The translations under genes were made by a program, and so were the position numbers. Shown piece by piece: positions 38,654-47,166 of a stretch of 64,000 nt of DNA. The first letter of the stretch is position 1. Every line of letters starts with the position of its first letter. The stretch lies in assembly GCA_022842165.1 (NCBI GenBank), contig JALHQC010000007.1, positions 1 through 64,000 of the forward strand, read 5' to 3'. The notes under the pieces are model-generated. The model had not been told where the DNA came from. It saw only the letters and a list, made by a program, of their open reading frames with translations, and did not search any database. The DNA is from a bacterium (GTDB lineage Bacteria; Pseudomonadota; Alphaproteobacteria; Rhizobiales; Aestuariivirgaceae).

Positions 38654-38737
38654 ACAAGGGGAATAATCCCGGCGCCGCCCCGCGATAAGGCTGTCGAACC
38701 GGCGGGGCGTAACCACTGAACTCTGGGAGGATTCGAG

Positions 38738-39868
38738 ATGAGATTTCTGAAAGGTCTGAAATCACTTGCCGCCTGCACGGCCCTGGCTGCCGGCATCATG
38801 GCAGCCGGCAATACCGCCGGGGCCGCGGACAAGCACAAGATCTTCCTGAGCATGAGCTACATCGGCAATGACTGGCAGGCCGAGGCCGCCAACATGGTCA
38901 AGGCCATGGCCGCTCACAAGAGCATGGTCGACAAGGTGGACCTGCAGGTGCAGGTCGCAGGGCCCAACGCCCAGCGCCAGATCCAGCAGATCAACGCCAT
39001 GGTGCAGGCCGGCGCCGAAGCCATCGTGATTTATCCGATTTCACCCACCGCCCTCAACAGCGTGATCAAGAATGCCTGCGACAAGGGCGTCAAGATCTTC
39101 GCCTATGACGGCGACATCAGCGAACCCTGCGCCCACAATATCTCGATCGACCAGACCGAAGCTGGCCGCGTCACCGCCGAGTGGCTCGCACAGAAGCTGA
39201 ACGGCAAGGGCGACATCGTGATGATCACCGGCGTGCCGGGAACCTCCGTCGACGACCTCCGCACCAAGGCCGCGAAGGACGTCTTCGCAAAATATCCCGA
39301 CATCAAGATCGTCGGCGAGGCCGTCGGCATGTGGAGCCAGGCCGTGGCCCGCACCGAACTCTCGAAGATCACCGCCACCCGCAGCTGGGACCAGATCAAC
39401 GGCCTGTGGACGCAGGTCGGCTGCTACACCGCCAACGCCATGCAGCTCGAATCCGGCAAGACTCCCGAACAGCTTCTGCCCTGCGCCGGGGAAGGCTCGA
39501 ACGGCGGCCGCATCCAGATGCTGCCGGTCGGAACCGAGGTCGAAGGCGCTGCCTCGCCCTATGCGCCGCTCGGCGCGCAGCGCATCTCCTACGCGTCGCC
39601 GCCCTATTCCGGCGCGCTGGCGCTGAAGCTCGCCGTCGCGGCGCTCGAGGGCCAGGACGTACCGAAGCGCGTGACCCTGCCGCTGCCGATCGTCACCAAC
39701 GAGACGGTGAAGCTCTGCAACGAGGGCACATGGGAAGAGATGAAGGCCGGCTGCAATGCCTTCCTGCCCTCGCTCGTCTCGAACCCCGGCTGGTTCGGCT
39801 CGATCTTCTCCGAGCAGACCCCCGAGATCGGCCTCGCCGCCGCGCTCGTCGGCCAGCCCGAACCCTGA
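38738..39868 (+). CDS. Sugar ABC transporter periplasmic binding protein
   Basis: A 376-residue type I periplasmic sugar receptor. The signal peptide covers about residues 1-30 (LAACTALAAGIMAAG, cleavage near AGAAD). The mature start HKIFLSMSYIGNDWQAEAANM, and the central AEAIVIYPISPTALNSVIKNACDKGVKIFAYDGDIS are typical of the RbsB-like group. It is long for the family and Cys-rich (five or more Cys in the mature part). The ATG follows a GGGAGG site. It leads the operon running to 48045. Confidence 0.88.
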   Translation: MRFLKGLKSLAACTALAAGIMAAGNTAGAADKHKIFLSMSYIGNDWQAEAANMVKAMAAHKSMVDKVDLQVQVAGPNAQRQIQQINAMVQAGAEAIVIYPISPTALNSVIKNACDKGVKIFAYDGDISEPCAHNISIDQTEAGRVTAEWLAQKLNGKGDIVMITGVPGTSVDDLRTKAAKDVFAKYPDIKIVGEAVGMWSQAVARTELSKITATRSWDQINGLWTQVGCYTANAMQLESGKTPEQLLPCAGEGSNGGRIQMLPVGTEVEGAASPYAPLGAQRISYASPPYSGALALKLAVAALEGQDVPKRVTLPLPIVTNETVKLCNEGTWEEMKAGCNAFLPSLVSNPGWFGSIFSEQTPEIGLAAALVGQPEP

Positions 39869-39883
39869 TCGCCGCGATCCCGG

Positions 39884-39906
39884 TGGGGTGGCGGAGTGCC
39901 ACCCCA
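39884..39906 (+). other. Intercistronic stem-loop after the binding-protein gene
   Basis: TGGGGTGGC (39884-39892) pairs with GCCACCCCA (39898-39906) around a GGAGT loop, in the gap before the ATPase gene. There is no T-run. It parallels the hairpin between frcB and frcC and probably stabilises the upstream mRNA. Confidence 0.6.
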
Positions 39907-39956
39907 TCTCTTGCTCTTGCGATGCGTTTCGGCCCCCCGCCAGCGATCGGGAACTC

Positions 39957-41504
39957 ATGACCATGACCACAGGAAGCGCCGGCCCCGCGGTCAGCGTGAT
40001 AGGCGTCCGCAAGGCCTTCGGGCCGACCGTCGCCGTCGACGATGTGTCCTTCGCCATCAAGGCCGGAAGCGTTCATGCGCTGCTGGGCGAGAACGGCGCC
40101 GGGAAATCGACGATCGTCAAGCTCCTCTCCGGCCTGCTCCAGCCCGATGCCGGACGGATCGAAATCAATGGCAGCGCCGTCGCGCTCTCCTCGCCCCGCG
40201 CCGCGCATGCCCAGGGCATCCAGACGGCGTTCCAGGAAATGACCCTGGTGCGCGATCTCTCGGTGCTCGACAACATGATGCTGCCCTACGCGCCGATGGG
40301 CATCACCGGCATGGTCCGCCGGAAACAGGCGCGCGCCGCCGTCGCGCAGCATCTCGGCCGCCTGGGCTTCGCCGTCGATCTCGATGCCGAGGTGGGCCGC
40401 CTCGACCTGGCCCTGCAGCAGAAGATCGAGATCGCCCGCGCCATCTACCGCAATCCCCGGATCCTGCTGCTCGACGAGCCGACCTCGACGCTGTCGGGAG
40501 GCGACGTCGACTGGCTCGGCCGCCTCATCGCCGGCCTCAAGTCGGAAGGCAAGACAATCGTCTTCATCTCGCACCGCATGCGCGAGGTCCGCGCCTTCTG
40601 CGACACGCTCACCGTGCTGCGCAACGGCCAGCACATCATGACGGGGGATGTGAGTGCCATATCCGATGCCGACGTGATCGAGAAAATCGTCGGCCGCTCG
40701 ATCGCGCAGACCTTTCCCCCGCGTCCTGCCGATCCCTCGGTCTTTGGCGAACCCGTCCTCTCGGCGCGGGGCCTGCGGGCCGGAGTGAAGCTCGAGGATG
40801 CGAGCTTCGACCTCCGCAAGGGCGAGATCCTCGGCATCGCGGGCCTGCAGGGCATGGGCCAGCTCGATCTCTTCCTCGCCTGCTTCGGCATGGCGGAGAT
40901 CAAGGCCGGGCATATCCTCGTCGACGGCCAGAAGGCCGCCATCACGTCGCCCGTCGACGCCATGCGGCCCAACATCGGGATCGGCTTCGTGCCCGAGGAC
41001 CGCAAGACCGAAGGCCTTTTCCTCAAGCTCAGCGGCAAGACCAATGCCTCGATCCCGGTCATCGGACGCTTCGCGCCGCACGGCCTCATCCGCGCCGGAC
41101 GCGAGGAAGCCGCCGTCCGCCAGGCCTTCGGCACCGTCGAGGTGAACGAGCGCGCGCTGTGGACGAGGGCCGGCGCATTCTCCGGCGGCAACCAGCAGAA
41201 GATCGCCATCTCGAAGTGGCTGGTGGCGCAGAGCCGCATCCTGCTGCTCTTCGATCCGACGCGCGGCATCGACGTCGGCACCAAGCATGAACTCTATGTG
41301 ATGATGCGCGACTTCACCAATGCCGGCGGCGCGATCCTTTTCCATTCGACCGAGATCCCCGAACTCGTGCACCTCTGCGACCGGGTCCTGGTCCTCTATG
41401 GCGGAAGACTGGCGGCAGAGATCGCCGGCGCCGATCTCACCGAGGGCGCCATCATGCGCCCGGCCCTGGGGCACGACGGCGCCCCTCGCGGAGCCGCCGC
41501 ATGA
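39957..41504 (+). CDS. Sugar ABC transporter ATP-binding protein, two ABC domains (RbsA type)
   Basis: A 515-residue double ABC ATPase. Domain 1 has Walker A GENGAGKST and Walker B ILLLDEPTSTLS, with a degenerate signature (LDLALQQKIEIARAI). Domain 2 has a degenerate Walker A (GLQGMGQLDL) and an intact signature FSGGNQQKIAISKWL. This asymmetry is normal in RbsA-like proteins. Tandem ATGs at 39957 and 39963 are both possible. Its stop overlaps the permease start as ATGA. Confidence 0.92.
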   Translation: MTMTTGSAGPAVSVIGVRKAFGPTVAVDDVSFAIKAGSVHALLGENGAGKSTIVKLLSGLLQPDAGRIEINGSAVALSSPRAAHAQGIQTAFQEMTLVRDLSVLDNMMLPYAPMGITGMVRRKQARAAVAQHLGRLGFAVDLDAEVGRLDLALQQKIEIARAIYRNPRILLLDEPTSTLSGGDVDWLGRLIAGLKSEGKTIVFISHRMREVRAFCDTLTVLRNGQHIMTGDVSAISDADVIEKIVGRSIAQTFPPRPADPSVFGEPVLSARGLRAGVKLEDASFDLRKGEILGIAGLQGMGQLDLFLACFGMAEIKAGHILVDGQKAAITSPVDAMRPNIGIGFVPEDRKTEGLFLKLSGKTNASIPVIGRFAPHGLIRAGREEAAVRQAFGTVEVNERALWTRAGAFSGGNQQKIAISKWLVAQSRILLLFDPTRGIDVGTKHELYVMMRDFTNAGGAILFHSTEIPELVHLCDRVLVLYGGRLAAEIAGADLTEGAIMRPALGHDGAPRGAAA

Positions 41505-43561
41505 AGGCTGCTCCGTCATCATCCGGCGCGCCGGTCGGCCGCCTGCTCGCCAGGCACCGCGGCGTGCTGATCGCGGCGATCGTGTTCCTCGTCCTGCTCG
41601 GAACCGTCGACTTGATCAGCGCCGGACCGCTCACCTATTTCGACATCGCATTCCTGTCGAGCGGCGGCGCCACCTCGGCGCTCGCCGCCATTGGCCAGAC
41701 CATCGTCATCCTGTCGGGCGGATTCGACCTTTCGGCCGGCGCCGTCATCTCGCTCGTGAACGTCGTGCTGGCGCGCTCCATGGACCCCATGGACATGGAA
41801 GCGAGCGTGGTGCTGTGGACCGCCGTGGGGATCGGCATCGGCATGCTGACCGGCGCCTTCAACGGGTTCTTCATCGCCTTCCTGAGGCTTCAGCCCATCG
41901 TGGTGACGCTCTCCACCATGTTCATCATCCAAGGCGTGACGCTGCTGGTGATGGACAAGCCCGGCGGCGCCGTCGCCCCCTCGCTCGGCACCTTCTATCT
42001 GGGTGACGCCGTGACTGGCTGGCTTCCGATGCCGCTCGTCGTCATCGGCGTGGTGCTGCTCGCCTGGCTGTGGCTCAAGAACACCAGGCTCGGCACCGCG
42101 ATCTACGCGGTGGGCAGCGATGCCGACGCGGCCGCTGCTGCCGGGGTGCGCGTCGCCTGGGTCCGCTTCCTCGTCTACGTCATCGCCGGCGGCTGCTACG
42201 GCCTCGCCGGCGTCTTCATCAGCGCGCAGACCGGCAGCGGCGATCCGCTCGTCGGCAACCCCCTGCTGCTGGCGATGTTCGCTGCCGTGGTCGTCGGCGG
42301 AACGAGGCTTGGCGGCGGGCGCGGCGGACCGCTCGGCAGCGCCATCGGCGCCTATATCCTGATGATCGTCGTCAACATCCTGCTCGTGCTCAATGTCTCG
42401 GCCTACTATTCGACCATCGCCGAGGGCGCGATCCTCATCCTCGCCGTTCTTGCCGGGTCGGTTTCGCGGCAGTCGGTGCTGGCCAGGCAACTCCGCATGC
42501 TGGGCACCAGGCTCAGCGCCAGGCAGGCCGGAACGCTGGTCTCGCAGCTCCGCCAGGACGACCGCCGTCTGGCGCTGCAGCGCGATGCAAGGCCGCGGGG
42601 CGCGGCGGAACGGCCCTCCCTGTTCGTGCGCAATGCCGAGATTCTGCGCTACGCGCTTCCCGCCTATATCTGCTTCGTCATCGTGGTGGTGGTGACGCAA
42701 GCCTGGCTTGGAGGCGCGATCCTCAACCCCGGCTACTGGAATTCGCTCATCGTCCTCTCCTGCTTCCTCGCCATCCTGGCGCTCGGACAGGGCACGGTGA
42801 TCCTCACGGGCGGCCTCGATCTCTCGGTCCCCTGGACCATCGGCCTCTGTGGCATCATCCTCGCCGGCATGGTGAAAGGCTCCGACGCGGCCCTCCTCTA
42901 CGCGCTTCCCGCCGTACTGCTGCTCGCCTGCGTGATCGGCCTCGTCAATGGGCTGGGCATCGTCTTCCTCGGCCTGTCGCCCATCGTCATGACGCTCGCC
43001 ACCAACGGCCTTCTGCAAGGCGCGGCGCTGCTCTATTCCAACGGCACGCCCGATGGCTTCTCGTCGCCCATGCTGCGCTGGTTCATGACCGGCAAGATCG
43101 GCGTCTTCGCCCCGGTCGTGCTGTTCATGGCGCTCTTCGTCATCGCCGCCGTGACGCTCCTGGGCCGCACGCCCTTCGGCCGCCGCGTCTACGGCATCGG
43201 CAACGGCGTCAGGGCGGCCGAACTCTCGGGCATCGCGGTCGGCCGCACCCTGGTGCTGGTCTATATGCTCTCGGCGCTGTGCTCCGGGCTGGTGGGCGTG
43301 CTGCTCACCGGCTTCTCCGGGCAAGCGAGCCTCGGCATGGGCGACGATTACCTGCTGCCCTCGATCGCCGTGGTCGTGGTCGGCGGCGCGCTGATCACCG
43401 GCGGGCGCGGCCACTATCTCGGCATGCTCGGCGGCGTGCTGCTGCTGACCGGCCTGCAGACGCTTCTGGCGGGCACCACCCTGCCATACGCCACGCGCGC
43501 GATCCTGTTCGGCCTGGTGGTGCTGGGCGCGGTGATCGCCCTGCGCGACAAGAAGACGTGA
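41501..43561 (+). CDS. Fused double sugar ABC permease (two RbsC domains)
   Basis: A 686-residue protein made of two RbsC-type permease domains in tandem. The first (about 1-330) carries TIVILSGGFDLSAGAVI and MFAAVVVGGTRLGGGRG. The second (about 385-683) carries GTVILTGGLDLSVPWTI and SIAVVVVGGALITGGRG. A charged linker of about 55 residues (RQLRMLGTRLSARQAG onward) joins them. Most related transporters use one 330-residue permease as a dimer, so this fusion fixes a pseudo-heterodimer. Start overlaps the ATPase gene. Confidence 0.9.
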   Translation: MKAAPSSSGAPVGRLLARHRGVLIAAIVFLVLLGTVDLISAGPLTYFDIAFLSSGGATSALAAIGQTIVILSGGFDLSAGAVISLVNVVLARSMDPMDMEASVVLWTAVGIGIGMLTGAFNGFFIAFLRLQPIVVTLSTMFIIQGVTLLVMDKPGGAVAPSLGTFYLGDAVTGWLPMPLVVIGVVLLAWLWLKNTRLGTAIYAVGSDADAAAAAGVRVAWVRFLVYVIAGGCYGLAGVFISAQTGSGDPLVGNPLLLAMFAAVVVGGTRLGGGRGGPLGSAIGAYILMIVVNILLVLNVSAYYSTIAEGAILILAVLAGSVSRQSVLARQLRMLGTRLSARQAGTLVSQLRQDDRRLALQRDARPRGAAERPSLFVRNAEILRYALPAYICFVIVVVVTQAWLGGAILNPGYWNSLIVLSCFLAILALGQGTVILTGGLDLSVPWTIGLCGIILAGMVKGSDAALLYALPAVLLLACVIGLVNGLGIVFLGLSPIVMTLATNGLLQGAALLYSNGTPDGFSSPMLRWFMTGKIGVFAPVVLFMALFVIAAVTLLGRTPFGRRVYGIGNGVRAAELSGIAVGRTLVLVYMLSALCSGLVGVLLTGFSGQASLGMGDDYLLPSIAVVVVGGALITGGRGHYLGMLGGVLLLTGLQTLLAGTTLPYATRAILFGLVVLGAVIALRDKKT

Positions 43562-43574
43562 GGAGAATGACATC

Positions 43575-44381
43575 ATGAGTAACGCAGCGCCGGCATCGGC
43601 GGCGGATTTTATAAGGGGCCTCGCGGGCCAGCGCGTGCTGGTGACGGCCGGCGCATCGGGCATCGGCTTCGCCATCGCCAGCACGCTGTCCGCCCTCGGC
43701 GCCCGCGTCGCGGTCTGCGACGTATCGGAGGAAGCGATCGCGCAGGCGAGGAAGAACCTGCCGGGTCTTCTCGCCTGCAAGGCCGACGTGTCTTCCGAGG
43801 AGGACGTGGACGCCATGTTCAGGGCGGTGGCGCGCGACTTGGGCGGCCTCGATGCGCTGATCAACAATGCCGGCATCGCCGGTCCGACGGGCGGCGTCGA
43901 CGAGATTGCGCCCGCCGACTGGCGGCGCTGCATCGACATCTGCATCACCGGGCAGTTCCTCTGCGCCAGGCTTGCGGTGCCGATGCTGAAGGCGTCGGGC
44001 GGCGGCTCGATCGTCAACATGTCCTCGGCCGCCGGCCGTCATGGCTATGCGTTCCGCACGCCCTATTCCTCGGCCAAGTTCGCCGTCGTCGGCTTTACCC
44101 AGAGCCTTGCCAAGGAACTCGGACCTTCGCGCATCCGCGTCAACGCCATCCTGCCCGGCATCGTGGAGGGTCCGCGCATGGACAAGGTGATCGCCGACCG
44201 CGCGAAGCAGATCGGCATCAGCCACAAGGAAATGGAGGAGCGCTATCTCGAGAAGGTCTCGCTCCGCCGCATGGTGAGCCCCTACGATGTCGCCAGCATG
44301 GTGGCCTTCCTCCTGTCGGACGCAGGCGCGAATGTTTCAGGTCAATCGCTGGGAGTGGACGGCAATGTCGAAGCCCTCTGA
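43575..44381 (+). CDS. Short-chain dehydrogenase/reductase
   Basis: A classical SDR of 268 residues. The cofactor motif is VLVTAGASGIGFAIA, NNAG is present, the catalytic Ser is in SIVNMSSAAG and the YxxxK pair is in TPYSSAKFA. The C-terminal LSDAGANVSGQSLGVDGN is typical. A preference for NAD is suggested by the Asp after the second strand (VAVCDVS). In this operon it probably oxidises the imported sugar or its aldonate. It overlaps the next gene by 17 bp. Confidence 0.9.
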   Translation: MSNAAPASAADFIRGLAGQRVLVTAGASGIGFAIASTLSALGARVAVCDVSEEAIAQARKNLPGLLACKADVSSEEDVDAMFRAVARDLGGLDALINNAGIAGPTGGVDEIAPADWRRCIDICITGQFLCARLAVPMLKASGGGSIVNMSSAAGRHGYAFRTPYSSAKFAVVGFTQSLAKELGPSRIRVNAILPGIVEGPRMDKVIADRAKQIGISHKEMEERYLEKVSLRRMVSPYDVASMVAFLLSDAGANVSGQSLGVDGNVEAL

Positions 44382-45336
44382 GACGGCAGCGGCCAGGACC
44401 GCCATCATCGGTTCGGGCTTCATCGGACGCGCCTGGGCCATCAGCTTCGCGCGGGCCGGCTGCAGCGTGCGTCTCTGGGACCGGGAGGACGGCGCGGCGG
44501 CCAAGGCCATCGGCTATATTTCGGGCGTCCTCGACGATCTCGAAAGGAACGATCTCCTCAACGGACAAGCCCCGGCCGCCGTGCTGGCGCGCATCTCGGC
44601 GGCCGCCACGCTGGAGGAAGCCGTGGCCGACGCCAGCCACGTCCAGGAGAACACGCCCGAGATCCTCGAAGTGAAGATCGAGGTCTTCAAGATGCTCGAT
44701 GCGGCGGCCAGGCCCGATGCCGTGCTGTCGAGTTCGACCTCGGCGCTTCTGCCGTCGCGCTTTACCGCGGGCCTCAAGGGCCGCCACCGCTGCCTCGTCG
44801 TGCACCCGATCAATCCGCCCTATCTCATCCCCGCCGCCGAAGTGGTGCCGGCACCCTGGACCAGCCCCGAAACGGTGGAGCGCACCCGCGCCTTTCTCGT
44901 TGCCGCCGGGCATGCGCCGCTGGTGATGAAGAAGGAACTGGACGGTTTCATCATGAACCGCATGCAGGGAGCACTCCTCGAAGAGGCCTTCCGCCTCGTG
45001 GCCGATGGTTACGCGAGCGTCGAAGACGTCGACAGCGGCATCCGCGACGGGCTGGCGCTGCGCTGGTCCTTCATGGGGCCATTCGAGACGATCGACCTCA
45101 ACGCGCCGGGCGGCATCCGCGACTATTGCGAGCGCTACCAGGGCATCTATTCGAACATCTTCCCGCAGATGCTGCGCCGCGTCGACTGGGCAGGCGAGGT
45201 GATGGACTCAATCGAGCCGGAACGCCGCAAGCGGCTGCCGGCCGAGCAGCTGCAGCAGCGCCAGATGTGGCGCGACAAGAGACTGATGGCGCTTGCCGCG
45301 CACAAGCGGCGCGCCGCGAAGGAGATCGGAAAATGA
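44365..45336 (+). CDS. 3-hydroxyacyl-CoA dehydrogenase-like 3-hydroxyacid dehydrogenase
   Basis: A 323-residue protein of the carnitine dehydrogenase/lambda-crystallin branch. The Rossmann motif is IIGSGFIGRAW, the catalytic-His region is CLVVHPINPPYLIPAAEV, and LRWSFMGPFETIDLNAPGG matches the paralogue at 11263-12201. In carnitine degradation this kind of enzyme makes a 3-keto acid that a BKACE then cleaves. A BKACE is the very next gene (ATGA overlap), so the same logic is likely here on a sugar acid. The ATG at 44365 is inferred from the end of SDR overlap. Confidence 0.85.
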   Translation: MSKPSETAAARTAIIGSGFIGRAWAISFARAGCSVRLWDREDGAAAKAIGYISGVLDDLERNDLLNGQAPAAVLARISAAATLEEAVADASHVQENTPEILEVKIEVFKMLDAAARPDAVLSSSTSALLPSRFTAGLKGRHRCLVVHPINPPYLIPAAEVVPAPWTSPETVERTRAFLVAAGHAPLVMKKELDGFIMNRMQGALLEEAFRLVADGYASVEDVDSGIRDGLALRWSFMGPFETIDLNAPGGIRDYCERYQGIYSNIFPQMLRRVDWAGEVMDSIEPERRKRLPAEQLQQRQMWRDKRLMALAAHKRRAAKEIGK

Positions 45337-46268
45337 CTGTTCCCGCAGGCCGGATCATCATCACCTGCGCCGTGACCGGCGCGATCCACACGCCCACCAT
45401 GTCGCCCTACCTGCCGATCACGCCGGACGAGATCGCGCGGGAAGCGATCGCCGCGGCCGAAGCCGGCGCCGCGATCCTGCATCTTCACGCGCGCAACCCC
45501 GAAAACGGCAAGCCCGACCAGACGCCGGAGGCCTTCGCGCGTTTCCTGCCGCGCATCAAGCAGGCCACGAATGCCGCCATCAACATCACCACCGGTGGCA
45601 GCCCCTACATGAAGGTCGAGGAACGCGTGCTGCCCGCCGCCACCTTCAAGCCCGAAGTGGCCTCGCTCAACATGGGCTCGATCAATTTCGGGCTCTACCA
45701 CCTCGCCGCCAAGTACAAGACCTTCAAGTTCGACTGGGAGAAGCCCCACCTCGAGGCGACGCGCGACCTCGTCTTCCGCAACAGCTTCAAGGATATCGAG
45801 TTCATCCTGAAGACCTGTTACGACAATGGCACGCGCTTCGAGTTCGAGTGCTACGATATCGCGCATCTCTACAATCTCGCGCATTTCGCCGACCGCGGGC
45901 TGGTGCGGCCGCCGTTCTTCGTGCAATCGGTCTTCGGCCTGCTGGGCGGCATCGGCAGCCACCCCGAGGACGTCGCCCACATGAAGCGCACGGCGGACCG
46001 GCTCTTCGGCGACAAGTTCCGCTGGTCGGTGCTGGGGGCGGGCGCCAGCCAGCTCCGCATCGCGGCGCAGGCGGCGGCCCTGGGCGGCAACATCCGCGTC
46101 GGCCTCGAAGACAGTCTGTGGGCCGGGCGCGGCAAGCTTGCGACCTCCAACGCCGAACAGGTGGCGCTGGCCCGCAAGATCGTCGAGGGTCTCGGCATGG
46201 CGGTGGCGACGCCCGACGAGGCGCGCGCCATCCTCGAGCTCAAGGGCGCCGACAAGGTTTCATTCTGA
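45333..46268 (+). CDS. Beta-keto acid cleavage enzyme (BKACE, DUF849)
   Basis: A 311-residue TIM-barrel enzyme of the BKACE family. These cleave a 3-keto acid with acetyl-CoA to give acetoacetate and a CoA ester. The zinc-binding HxH is His50 and His52 in AILHLHARNPENGKPDQ, and the catalytic-Glu region is NIRVGLEDSLWAGRG. It follows the 3-hydroxyacid dehydrogenase directly. Family members act on 3-ketoadipate-like acids, dehydrocarnitine and 2-deoxy-3-ketoribonate; the last fits this sugar context best. Confidence 0.9.
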   Translation: MTVPAGRIIITCAVTGAIHTPTMSPYLPITPDEIAREAIAAAEAGAAILHLHARNPENGKPDQTPEAFARFLPRIKQATNAAINITTGGSPYMKVEERVLPAATFKPEVASLNMGSINFGLYHLAAKYKTFKFDWEKPHLEATRDLVFRNSFKDIEFILKTCYDNGTRFEFECYDIAHLYNLAHFADRGLVRPPFFVQSVFGLLGGIGSHPEDVAHMKRTADRLFGDKFRWSVLGAGASQLRIAAQAAALGGNIRVGLEDSLWAGRGKLATSNAEQVALARKIVEGLGMAVATPDEARAILELKGADKVSF

Positions 46269-46279
46269 GGAGCCCTCCC

Positions 46280-47152
46280 ATGCTGCGCATCGAAGTCTTC
46301 AGCGATACCCGCGATGCCCTCGGCGAAGGGCCGCTGTGGGATGACCGCGAGCAGCGGCTCTACTGGATCGATTCCTACGCGCCCGCCGTTTATTCCGCCG
46401 ATGCCGATGGCGGAAACCGCAAGCGCTGGCCGGTGCCGGAGCCCATCGGCTCGCTGGCGCTGCGCGAGAAAGGCGGCGCCATCCTGGCATTGCGGAACGG
46501 TTTCTACACATTGGATTTCGAGACGGGCGAAGTCGCGCTCATTGCCGAGACACAACCCGGCGAGCTCACCCCGCGCATGAACGACGGCAAGGTCGACCGG
46601 CAAGGCCGCTTCGTTGCCGGGTCGATGGATTTCGAAGAGCGCAATCCGGTCGGCAAGCTGTTCCGGCTCGATAGCGATCTTTCGGTGCATCAGCTGGACC
46701 ACGGCATCATCTGTTCGAATGGCCCGTGCTTCAGCCTCGACGGCAGGACGCTGTATTTCGCCGACACCGGCAAGAAGGCGATCTACGCCTATGACTACGA
46801 CACGGCGAGCGGCAATGTGAGATCGCGCCGCGTCTTCGCCAGTTTCGAAAATCAGCGCGGGCTCCCCGATGGCGCAACCGTCGATTCCGAGGGTTGCGTG
46901 TGGAGTTGCGAAGTCTATTCCGGGCGGCTCATCCGCTTCGATCCCGATGGCGTCGTCGATCGCATTATCGGCCTGCCGGTGCAGTCGACAACCAGCCTCA
47001 CTTTCGGCGGCGCCGGTCTCGACATTGCCTACGTCACATCGATGGCCCGTCCCTACAACGGTGCCTATCATCGCGAACGCGAAGCCGGCTGCGTGTTCGC
47101 CGTCCATGGGCTGGGCGTGCGCGGCGTGCCCGAGCCAAGATTCAAAGGTTGA
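46280..47152 (+). CDS. SMP-30/gluconolactonase family lactonase, copy 1
   Basis: A 290-residue six-bladed propeller lactonase. Divalent-metal ligands expected in SMP-30 are visible: Glu in LGEGPLWDD, Asn in CSNGPCFS and Asp in LPDGATVDSEG. The segment RMNDGKVDRQGRFVAGSMD is a family block. It hydrolyses sugar lactones to aldonic acids, the step after the sugar dehydrogenase. ATG at 46280 follows the BKACE stop by 11 bp. Copy 2 follows within 14 bp. Confidence 0.9.
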   Translation: MLRIEVFSDTRDALGEGPLWDDREQRLYWIDSYAPAVYSADADGGNRKRWPVPEPIGSLALREKGGAILALRNGFYTLDFETGEVALIAETQPGELTPRMNDGKVDRQGRFVAGSMDFEERNPVGKLFRLDSDLSVHQLDHGIICSNGPCFSLDGRTLYFADTGKKAIYAYDYDTASGNVRSRRVFASFENQRGLPDGATVDSEGCVWSCEVYSGRLIRFDPDGVVDRIIGLPVQSTTSLTFGGAGLDIAYVTSMARPYNGAYHREREAGCVFAVHGLGVRGVPEPRFKG

Positions 47153-47166
47153 GACAGGAGAACGGT

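Noticed and set aside
41519-44020. Very long open frame (833 codons) antisense to the fused permease
   Set aside because: It is a GC-rich shadow frame full of His/Asp/Arg repeats, opposite a permease with clear motifs; no domain is recognisable.
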